Below, piece after piece: positions 43,801 through 52,600 of a DNA stretch of 64,000 nucleotides. This stretch comes from CAYRNR01 sp964425605 (GTDB lineage Bacteria; Myxococcota_A; UBA796; UBA9615; CAYRNR01): positions 1 to 64,000 of the forward strand of contig CAYRNR010000011.1 of NCBI GenBank assembly GCA_964425605.1, written 5' to 3'. The stretch's first letter is position 1. Each line of letters begins with the position of its first letter. The position numbers were made by a program, and so were the translations under genes. Below the pieces are notes generated by a model. That model did not search any database, was not told where the DNA came from, and saw only the letters and a list, made by a program, of their open reading frames with translations.

Positions 43801-46241
43801 CGGTGGACGAGGCGCACATGGGAACCCTGCTGGAGGCGTCCGCGCTCGTGGCCCTGGCCGAGGAGGACTTCGCCGGTGTCGAGTCGATCCTGGAGAGGGC
43901 GACCAGGCTCGAGTCGAGGGACGGGAACATCCTGAGCAGCATCGCAGGGAACGCCATGGCCCGGCTGCACGAGCTCGGCCGGTGCGAGGACGCCGTCGAC
44001 ATCGCCGACTCCGTCCTGGACCACATCGACGAGCCGATGGGGCGAGCGTACTGCCGCGAACAGCTGGTGATGTGCCTGGTCGCGCTGGATCGAACGAGCG
44101 ACGTGTCCCGGGAGGTGTCCCGCCTGGCCAAGGAGTCGTCCCCGTGTCTGGCGAAGCAGGCGGAGGTCCAGGCCCACGACCTGGCGGGCAAGGCCGCCAT
44201 CGACCGCGCGCCGATGCTGGCCGCGTGTTCGAAGGGCGGCGTCCCGTCCGACCACTCCCTGCGGGTCATGGAGTATCTGTGCAACAGGGGCGACTTCCAG
44301 GACGCGAGGGGGCTCCTCGACGCAGTCGGCGTGGTCGAACCCCACTGCAGGGCCCAGTGGACGGTCACCGAGGCGATGATCCTCGAGTCGGAGGGCCGCA
44401 CCGACCAGGCCCTGGCGGTGCTGGACGAGGCGTACGGGGAGACCACCGAACCCTGGGAGCGGGAGATGCTCGCCACCACCCAGCTGAGCCTCCTCGCTGG
44501 GGCGAAGGACGGAGACGGGATCGTCGAGCGCTACCTTCGATTCTCGAGCGGTCTCCCGGCGTCCGAACGCCGCCAGCTGTGGACCCGGGCAGCGGAGTCC
44601 CTCATCCAGGTCGGACAGAAGGAACGCCTCGCCGATCTCGGCGAGGATCCCGAGTGGCTGGACTCCGTCTCCGGCTCCGTGGCCCTCTCCGAGGTCCGCC
44701 TCCAGCTGGACGACGGCGACGTGCACGGGGCGCTCGGTTCCATCGAGGCGTTGCTCGAGGGCACGCTGGAGCCCTCGATGGCCGAGGAGATCGGGTGGTA
44801 CCTCTCGGAGGCCGCGCAGACTCCGGGAGCGGAGACTCGCGCCCTGGCCAGCATGGAGGTCCTGCTGGAGAGCCTCGAGCGCGGCGGCGACGCCTGGCTG
44901 TCGCTCAGCGTCGAGGCGGCCCGGATTCTCGACATGGTCGGGCGACCGGTCGAGGCGCTCGAGACCATCCGGGAACTGGTGGCCCTGGACCTCTCGTCCC
45001 AGCAGCTGGAGGCCATGAGCGACACGGCCGCCGCCATCGCCGGGAACAACCTCGATGCCGGCGAGTTCGAGGCGCTCCTCTCGCAGCTGGAGGCCAAGGG
45101 TCTGGCCGCCGACCGGGTGCTGTACGCGCGCCTCGGCGCCGCGTCCGGCATGCTGGGCAAGGAGGAGATCGAGGACGCCCGAAAGGTCCTGGAACCCATC
45201 GAAGGCCGCGCCCTCACGAGCCACCAGCTCCGCGGCCAGTACTGCACGTTCGTCGGCGCCTGGTACGAGCCCGAGAAGGACGGCCAGCTGAAGGGGCTGC
45301 TGGCACGATTCAAACCGGCGGATCCCGACGCCGAGTGTCTGGCCTGCGTGGACATGGTGCGCTGCCTCCCGTGGGACTCCGAGGACCAGCTCGCGGCGCT
45401 GAAACGGGCGGCCGAGGGGTGCTCCGCCGGACTCCTCGACCTGTGGGACATCGAGACGATGGCGGACACCCTCAGCGGCGCCGGGCAGGGCGACGAGGCC
45501 CTGAAGTTCCTCGACGCGCATGCGTCGGCCGTCTCGGCCGCCGATGGACCGCGGCTTCGTATGATCCGGGCACGAACCCAGGCCTCGGCGGGAGATCTGG
45601 AGTCCGCCCGCGAGACGCTGGAGGTGCTCGCCGTGGACCCCTCCGACCTCCCGGTCGCGGCCGAGGCCATGGCCTGGCTCCTGATGTCCGTGTACCCGCA
45701 GGACGAGACGCCGGCGAGCGCGGTGGTGAAGCGGACGGATGCCGCCCTGGAGCTCGTGGGCGAGGGGACCGCAGAGGCGCGCATGATCCGCTCCCAGCTG
45801 GTCGAGTTCCACGCCGCGAAGGGGGACACGAGCGCGGCGATCGAGCTGCTGACCGAACTCGTGGCGGACATGCCCGAGGGGCTGGGGAGTGAACGAGCGC
45901 GAGCGCTGACCCGCCTGGCGCGCCTCCAGCTGGAGAAGAACGAGGGGCGACCCAACGCCGCAGTGCGTCGCAACGTCGACGAGGCCATCGCGGCTTCGCG
46001 ACCAGGCGAATGTTGTCTGGAGGAGCTGATCTACCTGAAGCCAGCCCTCGAGATCGTGCGGCGTACCGGCGAGGGCCGGGACGCTTGGGATGTCCTCCAG
46101 CAACAGATGGCCGACCTCCCCGAATCCGAGTCGCAGCCGTTCTTCGACGGCGTGACCTACGAGCTCGACATGTGCGGAAACGCAGCCATCGCGGACGAGC
46201 TTCGCCAACAGGCCATTCCCGAGGAGCCGGACCCGGGCTAG
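40818..46241 (+). CDS. Giant pentapeptide-repeat protein with one membrane helix and helical-repeat C terminus (1807 aa)
   Basis: The ribosome-binding site GGGAG lies six bases before ATG 40818. Residues about 25-235 and 280-490 are two blocks of A(D/N)LxG-type pentapeptide repeats (for example ADLRGADL), which form a square right-handed beta helix. A glycine-rich linker separates them. A single membrane helix follows at about 510-530 (LAAASAALAVVVIVLVSV). The remaining 1270 residues are acidic, helical and TPR/SEL1-like but degenerate. With no signal peptide, the beta helix is probably cytoplasmic and the helical part periplasmic. It starts the last plus-strand gene group; the lipoprotein gene is 21 bases downstream. 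Function unknown; a large scaffold is the simplest reading. Confidence 0.78.
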   Translation: MVDEVTQRVPSRPAPLTGDGRRVILGAQLAGADLAGEDFTQHALKNVDLSGANLAGSQWIGARLERVNLAGADLTDADLRGAELKTVDLSGAELGGANLCGVEMGSVDLKGAKAKGAVLTGCSVEDADFSEAELTEVQFDGATVRSSTFDHTALVECRISGTTLEQCEFTDVAFDRCDLSALRVDRGQYVRTTLTGCEGKGAAFIRARLQTLTVGDSTLTACFLNRCDGLTPEETEALREAGAKIGPAGGGVFGGKGDRAPDDHVGEQIGAKDAPKGGGEDAVVMCSARLPRLKWSEASLGGVNLANAELNGTSLSQADLRGADLRSAEFSGVDLSDADLRGADLRGTILEDTLLTRARLDGADLRGASLTSVNLTGARLDQARLDGCRIEDGMLSRVSLTAASAPAVVTHHCAFRDTVWTECELSGSHHQHARFEGAVFDRCQLRGMRLKGANLARLSVAGSDLEGCLLARCHGLSGEARTELERAGAHFQVSLLARARQEFVGRPRLRWGLAAASAALAVVVIVLVSVPATWPTSWLLQRMGTIVDLDTQKDCSRYVRLGRVLQRRETPKPAEQATALLRMDACFDVLPELRGERVGLLGRVEEILNQRLQDDSMEAAERFDILNSLRDVYIAQGANQGDDPRWSDIHQQLARAITAMPMSPFEEFYRYEPVLESLVVLGEYDLATQIIERMAKHQDEATLWTTLLLLLDQIGLELGPAEAVAFATQLGASAVIEDHPVGAMVTLAHVDLLLSGEQEEAAAVLADSVEAGERPASGFLAALIRARIELAGERADEALVHLSSLPTEETVSSELLGHAALTRMEAQLAGGASPEAFDDIVAYLEAVEQPSVAERVVGEAVERAVAGGAFAQFTERTEAIENPVVVQILADANLQLENLRQRALAGDLAADDPLVVAVLQSGDHEGIREVVALLLAVETEAELGEVVAELTAIAGEVGGDAGPIVGLTLAEGALYDRASPHLAKQVADELDLWSTVDEAHMGTLLEASALVALAEEDFAGVESILERATRLESRDGNILSSIAGNAMARLHELGRCEDAVDIADSVLDHIDEPMGRAYCREQLVMCLVALDRTSDVSREVSRLAKESSPCLAKQAEVQAHDLAGKAAIDRAPMLAACSKGGVPSDHSLRVMEYLCNRGDFQDARGLLDAVGVVEPHCRAQWTVTEAMILESEGRTDQALAVLDEAYGETTEPWEREMLATTQLSLLAGAKDGDGIVERYLRFSSGLPASERRQLWTRAAESLIQVGQKERLADLGEDPEWLDSVSGSVALSEVRLQLDDGDVHGALGSIEALLEGTLEPSMAEEIGWYLSEAAQTPGAETRALASMEVLLESLERGGDAWLSLSVEAARILDMVGRPVEALETIRELVALDLSSQQLEAMSDTAAAIAGNNLDAGEFEALLSQLEAKGLAADRVLYARLGAASGMLGKEEIEDARKVLEPIEGRALTSHQLRGQYCTFVGAWYEPEKDGQLKGLLARFKPADPDAECLACVDMVRCLPWDSEDQLAALKRAAEGCSAGLLDLWDIETMADTLSGAGQGDEALKFLDAHASAVSAADGPRLRMIRARTQASAGDLESARETLEVLAVDPSDLPVAAEAMAWLLMSVYPQDETPASAVVKRTDAALELVGEGTAEARMIRSQLVEFHAAKGDTSAAIELLTELVADMPEGLGSERARALTRLARLQLEKNEGRPNAAVRRNVDEAIAASRPGECCLEELIYLKPALEIVRRTGEGRDAWDVLQQQMADLPESESQPFFDGVTYELDMCGNAAIADELRQQAIPEEPDPG

Positions 46242-46262
46242 ACTGCCCGGGTGAGGTCGACC

Positions 46263-46982
46263 ATGAAACAGACGTTGTTCCACGCCGGAATCCTCGCCGC
46301 GGCCCTCGCGCTCCTGCCCGCGTGCGACCGCCCCTCGGACCCGGCTGCGCAGCTCCAGCCGATCGGTCAGCAGGGCTCCCCCTGGACGACCCCCGCCGAG
46401 CCCGTCACCGCCGATCCGGACACCGCCGCCCGGTGGACCGCGGTGGACGCGGCCCTCGACGCCTGGACGCCCATGCTGGAGGACGCGGCGGGCGACGCGC
46501 AGGACGGAAAGGCCGAGCACGATCTGAAGCGGGTGTTGCTCGTCATGACCGAGGACGACGTGCTCGTACGATTCGAGCTCGGTGCGGCCCCTGCGGCGGG
46601 CGACAAGGCGGACATGAGGTTCTGGCTGGAGCAGGGCAAGCAGTTCCTCACCGTCGACACCAAGAGAGCCTCGCCGACCCGGGAATGCACGCTCTCGGAG
46701 GTGGGTACGGACGTCCAGTACCACATCCACGAGTGCCACCGCGTGGTGGACAACGTCGTGGACATCGCGCTGCCGCGCAAGGAGATGCCGGCGCACATCG
46801 ACCTGACCAAGGAGTTCTGGATCTCCGGACCGCAGGTCTGCTGCAAGGACGCCGACCGGACCGAGCCCATCGATCGCCTGGATGCCTCGCAGGTGGTCTG
46901 GCGCGCGCCAGCCGAGGAGCCAGCCGAGCAGCCGGCGGAGCAGCTGGCGGTGCAGCCGGCGGAGCAGCCGGCCAAGCAGTGA
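46263..46982 (+). CDS. Lipoprotein of unknown function
   Basis: The protein is 239 aa from ATG 46263 (GTG 46251 is in frame and would add four residues). The signal peptide MKQTLFHAGILAAALALLPA ends in lipobox LPAC with Cys21. The mature part contains a putative beta domain (residues about 75-210) with cysteines at ECTL, ECHR and VCCKD. It ends in a low-complexity tail of repeated PAEQ units. I do not recognise the family. The position between the giant pentapeptide-repeat protein and a radical SAM gene, with a GTGA overlap to the latter, places it in the same transcript. It is likely tethered to a membrane on the periplasmic side. Confidence 0.75.
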   Translation: MKQTLFHAGILAAALALLPACDRPSDPAAQLQPIGQQGSPWTTPAEPVTADPDTAARWTAVDAALDAWTPMLEDAAGDAQDGKAEHDLKRVLLVMTEDDVLVRFELGAAPAAGDKADMRFWLEQGKQFLTVDTKRASPTRECTLSEVGTDVQYHIHECHRVVDNVVDIALPRKEMPAHIDLTKEFWISGPQVCCKDADRTEPIDRLDASQVVWRAPAEEPAEQPAEQLAVQPAEQPAKQ

Positions 46983-48514
46983 GCACGGAATCCGCAGGAG
47001 ACGTCGAGGTCGTTCTGGCGCTCTGTCCCACGTGGACCGCCGACAAACCCCTGATCGGACAGGCCTACCTGCTCGCGGCGCTGCGCCAGGCGGGGATCCG
47101 TTGTTGGGGGCTGGATCTCAACATCGAGTTCTACAACGACGTGATCCAGCGGCGGCCGCACCTCAAGTCGATCTGGGGCAGCCAGGCGTGGCGGGTGGGG
47201 CGCGCCGAGTCCGCCATCGCATTCATGTACCCCGAACGGCTCGACCCCCTCGACGACCTGAGCGCGGACATCGGCCAGCTGTACCGCGACGGCGCGGCCG
47301 CGTGGGCCGATCGCATCCTCGCCCAGGGCCCGCGCGTCGTGGGATTCACGGTGATGGGTAACACGACGATCGCCTCGCTGATGACCGCTCGCGAGCTGCG
47401 GCGACGGGCCCCGGACGTGCGCGTGATCTTCGGCGGGCCGGGATGTCACGAGGGTACGAACGAGGAGTACTACCTCGCCAGCGGCTGGGTGGACGCGGTG
47501 GTCATGGGCGAAGGTGAGCAGGCCCTGCTGGAGCTGATTCCCCACCTGCTCGGCGACGGGCCGGTCCCCGCCCTCCCGGGCACGAAGGTCCGGGACGGGG
47601 ACGCGATCCGCCGTGGGCCCGACCGGCCCCCGTTGACGGACCTGGAGCAGCTCGCGATCCCGGACTACGACGATTTCGACCCGGACACGTACTACGGCGC
47701 GTTCGAAGAGCTCTCGATCCTGCTGTCGCGCGGCTGCGTCGCCCGGTGCACGTTCTGCGCGGACTACCCGTTCTGGGGCCGCTGGCGCACCCGCCCCGGC
47801 CGGGCCGTGGCCGAGGAGATGCTGACGCAGCACGGTCGGTACGGCACGAACCAGTTCTTCTTCGCCGACCTCGTGCTCAACGGCGCGCCGCGCGAGGTCG
47901 AGGCCATGTGCGACCACCTGCTGGAGGTCGGGGCCGACTTCCACTGGGGCGGCAACGCGCGGGTGCTGCCGATGCTGCGTCCGGCCCTGCTGGAGAAGAT
48001 GCGCCGGGCGGGGTGCTCGTTCCTGCACTACGGCCTCGAGCACGGCGTCCAGTCCGTACTCGACGCCATGGACAAGCGGATGAGCGTCGAGCAGTACGAA
48101 CGCGCGCTCCAGTACGCCCACGACGCGGAGATCCCGGTCTCGGCGGGGTTCATCGCCGGGCACCCGGCCGAGGGGGAGGACGAGTTCGTCGGGATGCTCG
48201 ACTTCGTCGCCCGCAACTTCCACCGCATCCACCAGGTGCACTGTCAGCAGCTGGCCCTGATTCCCGGCTCCGAGATGACGCGTGACGCGCAGCGGTTCGA
48301 CCTCGAGCTCCCCGGCGCGTTCCCGCTTCCGGACGAGCTCGCGTGGCTGCGCGGATACGAGTACCCCATGTGCTCGGGCTGGCGCACGAAGGATGGTCAC
48401 AACCACGAGGCGCTGCGCGTCGAGCGAACGGACAGGTTCCACGAGTTCGTCGAACAGATGGGCAAGGAGGGGACGAGGCACGGGGTCGGGCTGGAGCATC
48501 TGTACGAGGAGTGA
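46979..48514 (+). CDS. B12-binding-domain radical SAM protein
   Basis: The protein is 511 aa from GTG 46979, which overlaps the lipoprotein's TGA (GTGA). Domain one reads VVGFTVMGNTTI and VIFGGPGCHEGTNEEYY, with AVVMGEGEQ, typical of the cobalamin-binding class. The cluster motif is C253-x3-C257-x2-C260 (CVARCTFC), followed by FFADLVLNG, HYGLEHGVQ (where others have GLESG) and GFIAGHPAEGE. The C-terminal 90 residues contain PMCSGWRT and end acidic. It closely fits the group that methylates unactivated carbons, but the substrate is unknown. An SGNH gene starts 43 bases later. Confidence 0.82.
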   Translation: MSTESAGDVEVVLALCPTWTADKPLIGQAYLLAALRQAGIRCWGLDLNIEFYNDVIQRRPHLKSIWGSQAWRVGRAESAIAFMYPERLDPLDDLSADIGQLYRDGAAAWADRILAQGPRVVGFTVMGNTTIASLMTARELRRRAPDVRVIFGGPGCHEGTNEEYYLASGWVDAVVMGEGEQALLELIPHLLGDGPVPALPGTKVRDGDAIRRGPDRPPLTDLEQLAIPDYDDFDPDTYYGAFEELSILLSRGCVARCTFCADYPFWGRWRTRPGRAVAEEMLTQHGRYGTNQFFFADLVLNGAPREVEAMCDHLLEVGADFHWGGNARVLPMLRPALLEKMRRAGCSFLHYGLEHGVQSVLDAMDKRMSVEQYERALQYAHDAEIPVSAGFIAGHPAEGEDEFVGMLDFVARNFHRIHQVHCQQLALIPGSEMTRDAQRFDLELPGAFPLPDELAWLRGYEYPMCSGWRTKDGHNHEALRVERTDRFHEFVEQMGKEGTRHGVGLEHLYEE

Positions 48515-48557
48515 CCCCCTGGGCACACCCCCGGCGCCGGGCTATCATGCGCGTGCA

Positions 48558-49595
48558 ATGAATGCCGCTCGAACTAGAACGCGTGGCCGCGGCTGGCTGG
48601 TGCGGCTCCTCCCCCGCATCGCCCTGTCCGCCGCGGTCCTGCTGGCCTGCCTGGCCATCCTGGAGTGGTGGGCGCGGCACAACCTGTACGACGACTGGTA
48701 CGTGCGCTCCTCGAGCCCGGAGCTGCGCTTCGAGCTCAAGACCGCGGACTCCCGGGCGCGCTTCGACGACGGCGGGCGCATCCAGATCCCCAAGACCGCG
48801 GGGACGATCCGGATCGCCGTCCTGGGGGACTCGGTGGCCTGGGGCTCCCACCTGGGGCCGGACCAGACCATTCCCCGTCAGCTCGAGGCGTCGCTCCAGG
48901 CCAACCCCGTCCGCCCCGGCGAACGCTACGAGGTCCTCAACGCCGCCGTCCCCGGCTACGACATCCACCAGGCCCTGGCCATGTACCGCGAGCGGGTGCT
49001 GGCCTACGACCCCGACGTGGTGCTGTACCTCTTCGCGGTCAACGACTTCGTCGTCTCGGACTTCCTCGAGGCGAACGGCCGGATCCTGATGGTGCTGCCC
49101 TCGTCCACCGACGACACCATCGGCGCGCCCGGGCCGCTGATCAGCCGCCTGGTGTCCACGTCGTCCCTCGCGGCCTGGGTGTACACCACCCACCTGGCGC
49201 GCAAGCACAAGGATCCCAAGGGTGAGCTGATCCGGGTGGACTACGAGTGGGGGGGGCGATCCCTCGCCGGGATGGCCGATCTGGCCCGGTCCCAGGGCGA
49301 CACGTTCGTGCCCTTCCTCCTCGGCCCCTTCGGTACCCAGCTGCCCACGGACGCGGCGTGTCGACAGCAGGGCATGGCCGTCGATCTGTGCTGGATGACC
49401 CTTGCGCTGTCGAACATGCGACAGCACTGTGCACAACAGGATCTGGACTGCGTGGACATCAACGACATGCTTCGGGCCAGGGAGGACCGCGACTTCCGCA
49501 TCACCCCGGGTGACCTCATGCACCCCAACGCCGAGGGCGCCCACATCTGGGCCGAGGCCATCGCGGAGCACCTCCGCGAGGCGTTTGGAGGATAG
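48558..49595 (+). CDS. Membrane-anchored SGNH hydrolase-like protein
   Basis: The protein is 345 aa from ATG 48558. A basic N terminus precedes one membrane helix (about residues 21-37, IALSAAVLLACLAILEW). Block I is AVLGDSVAWGSHLGPDQ with a canonical GDS, block II NAAVPGYDIHQ, block III LFAVNDFVVSDF and block V DLMHPNAEGAH. This is the most typical SGNH/GDSL lipase-acylhydrolase arrangement in the window. It lies six bases before the giant SPASM-TPR gene. The same pairing of SGNH gene and SPASM-TPR gene occurs at 4442/5601, which supports a shared role. Confidence 0.82.
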   Translation: MNAARTRTRGRGWLVRLLPRIALSAAVLLACLAILEWWARHNLYDDWYVRSSSPELRFELKTADSRARFDDGGRIQIPKTAGTIRIAVLGDSVAWGSHLGPDQTIPRQLEASLQANPVRPGERYEVLNAAVPGYDIHQALAMYRERVLAYDPDVVLYLFAVNDFVVSDFLEANGRILMVLPSSTDDTIGAPGPLISRLVSTSSLAAWVYTTHLARKHKDPKGELIRVDYEWGGRSLAGMADLARSQGDTFVPFLLGPFGTQLPTDAACRQQGMAVDLCWMTLALSNMRQHCAQQDLDCVDINDMLRAREDRDFRITPGDLMHPNAEGAHIWAEAIAEHLREAFGG

Positions 49596-49601
49596 CGCCC
49601 G

Positions 49602-52600
49602 ATGGAGGTGGTGAACCGACTGCTGGGCTGGAAGCGCGGAGAACGCGCGGGCCCCATCAAGCTCCACCTGGTGATGACGGAGAGGTGCAACCTCCGCTGC
49701 CTCTCGTGCTTCATGGGGCAGATCCCCCAGTCCGCCAGCAAGTACGAGGTCTCCGACGACCGCCTCCGGTCCCTGGCCCACGAGGCCATGGACATGGGCG
49801 TCCAGGAGTTCTACATGGTCGGCGGCGAGGTGTTCATCCGCAAGGCGGTCACCCTCGACCTGATGGAGCTGATCAAGCGCGAGGGGCTGTTCGGGGACCT
49901 CACCACCAACGGCACGTTGCTCGCCGAGCGCACCGTCGATCGCATCGTGGGCATGGGCTGGGACCGGCTCCAGGTCTCCATCGACGGCCCGGACGCCGAG
50001 ACCAACGACGCCCTGCGCCCCCCCGCGGGCACGTTCGACCGGATCGTCAAGGGGCTCACGCGTCTGCGGGACGCCAAGGTCCGCCTCGGCGTCGAGACCC
50101 CGCGCCTCACGATCACCACGGTGCTGAGCAACCGCAACGCGCTGAAGCTGCCCCAGTTCGTCGCCCTGGCCGGTGAGCTCGACGCGGCGGAGATCACCTT
50201 CCAGTCCCTCAAGGCGATGAGCGACAAGGTGCCCGACCTCGAGCTGAGCGAGGACGACAAGCTCAAGCTCCAGCCGGCCGTGGAGGAGGCCCAGCGTCTG
50301 GCGGGGCGGCTGGGGCTGTACAACAACGTCGGCGACTTCCGCCAGGCCCCGGTCGTGGAGCACCTCGGCGCCCTGGACCAGACCATGGTGGAGGACATCC
50401 ACGACGTCCAGGACCCGTTCTTCGGCGCCCACTGCTTCACGCCATGGACCCAGATGGTGGTCCACGTCAACGGCCGCGTCAGCCCGTGCTGGGAGTGGGA
50501 CGCCCCCGACCTGGGCAACGTCTCGGACATGACGCTGGCCGAGATCTGGGAGGGGCCGGTCTTCGAGCGGTGGCGCGAGCAGTTCGCGGCCAGGAAGGTC
50601 CCGGGTTTCTGCTCCCAGTGCTGTCTCGGATTCGTGGACTACACGCGCTACCTGCGCATGAAGGGGCTCTCGCTCAACGGCCAGTACGACGAGGCGCTGA
50701 CCATCGCCGACAAGATCCTCGTGCACGATCCCCACCACCGCGACGCCGTGGACACGCGGGCGAGGGCCCTGTACGCGCTGGGCCGCTACGAAGAGGGCGC
50801 GGCCATGATCGAGCAGGTGGTGGAGGACGCCCCGTCCGGCAGCGGCCTCCTGCCTTCGTACCTGCTGCACCTGCTGGTGGACACGGAGCGGCCCGACCTG
50901 GCCCTGGAGGCGGCGGGTCGTCTCCTCGACGGGGCCAAGAACAACAGCCCCGCGCTGCGGATATTCGCTTCACTGACCCTGGGTGAGGAGGTCGACGCCA
51001 CCCCGCTACGCGAGGGCGAGATCAAGCTGGGGGAGCAGCGCCCCACAGCCACGGCGCTGGCCAAGGCCTACGTGTCCGCGCTGTACGACATCGGGCGGCC
51101 GGAGGACGCGCGCCGCGTCATCCGCGGTGTGATCGGCGGCCTCGCCGGCCGGGACCTGACGGCGTTGTGCGAGCTGATCTTCGTGGCCCACATGCGCAAG
51201 GAGTGGGCGTTCGTCATCGAGCTGGCGACCGAGGTCCTCCGCCGGGAGCCCGACCAGGCATACGCGCTGTGGATCCGGGGAGCCGCCAAGGGCAAGCAGG
51301 GCGATCTGCAGGGGGCGCTGGCGGACCTGGACGCGTGTGTCGCCGCCCCAGGGCACCTCCGGTCGCACTTCAACGACGCCGTCCACGACTCCCTGGCCGA
51401 GGTCCACCTCGCCACGGGCAACATCGAGGAGTGCCTGCGCCACGCCGAAGAGGCCCTCGCCATGGACCCCGACAAGCTCCAGTGTCTGGAGTTCAAGGTC
51501 CACGCGCTGTTCGAGCTGGGCCGCGACGACGAGGCCGAGAGCTGGATCCGCACCATCCTGGACACGGCGCCGGAGCACCACCTCGTGGGACAGGGGTATC
51601 TGCTACTGCGCCTCAGCGAGCGCGGCAGCGCCGAGGCGGTGGTAGAGCTCGGGACGTCCCTGCTAGAGCGCGTGAGCGCGCTGGACGAGGACGGCGCGGT
51701 CCCGCAGGTGGCCCGCGCCGTGCTCGGCGAACCGCGACGAGATCGCGGCAGCGGCTCGCTTGGCCAGCACGGCGCGTCGATCCGCGGCCTGCTCCAGGCC
51801 CTCGCCCGGGCCCACTACCGGCTGGGCCACGACGACGACGCGCGGCGGATCGTCGTGCGGGCGCTGGACGCCCTGGAGGGGAGCGACCTCGAGGTCCTCA
51901 GCGAGCTGATCTTCGAGCCCCACCTGGCCGGGGAGTGGACCACCGCGGCGAACCTCGCCGGCGACCTGCTGCAGCGCCAGCCAGACCTGGTGTACGCCCG
52001 CTGGATACGCGGCGCGGCCCGGGGCAAGCTCGGGGAGCTGGACGCGGCGACCGTGGACCTCGAGGCCTGTCTCGAGGCTCCCTCTGGCTGGCTGTCACGC
52101 TACGCGGACGCGGTGCACGACTCCCTGGCCGAGGTCCACCTGCAGCGCGGAGCGCCGGAGGAGGCCCTGCGGCACGCCGAGGAGGCGCTCCGGCTGTCGC
52201 CCGAGCGCGCCGGTTGTCTGGCCATCAAGGACCAGGCGCTGACGGCCCTCGGGCGCTCCGAGGAGGGGGATGCCTGGATCCACACCGCGCTGACGGAGTC
52301 CTCGCCGCGGACGGCCCTGGGCCACGCCTACCTGCTGCTGCGGCTGTGCGAGCGGGGCGAGTACGGCGTCGTGGACGAGCTGGCCGCGGCGCTGTTGCAG
52401 AGGCTCGCGGGCGGGGGGGCCGGCCCCGGTGTGACCGGGCTGGTCCGCGTGGTGCTCGGAGAGTCGGACCGCGTCGACGAGGCCCTGGGATCGCAGGCCG
52501 CCTCGATGCGGGGGCTGCTGCAATCCCTGATCCGCGCCCACTACGGCCAGGATCGCGGCGACGCCGCCCGGGCGCTGGCCAACCGGGTCCTGGCCGGGGT

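Noticed and set aside
40791..46796. A 2001-codon open frame on the minus strand opposite the pentapeptide-repeat gene
   Set aside because: In DNA this GC-rich, antisense frames stay open by composition. The plus-strand reading has recognisable repeats and a membrane helix; the antisense reading has none and is arginine- and histidine-rich.
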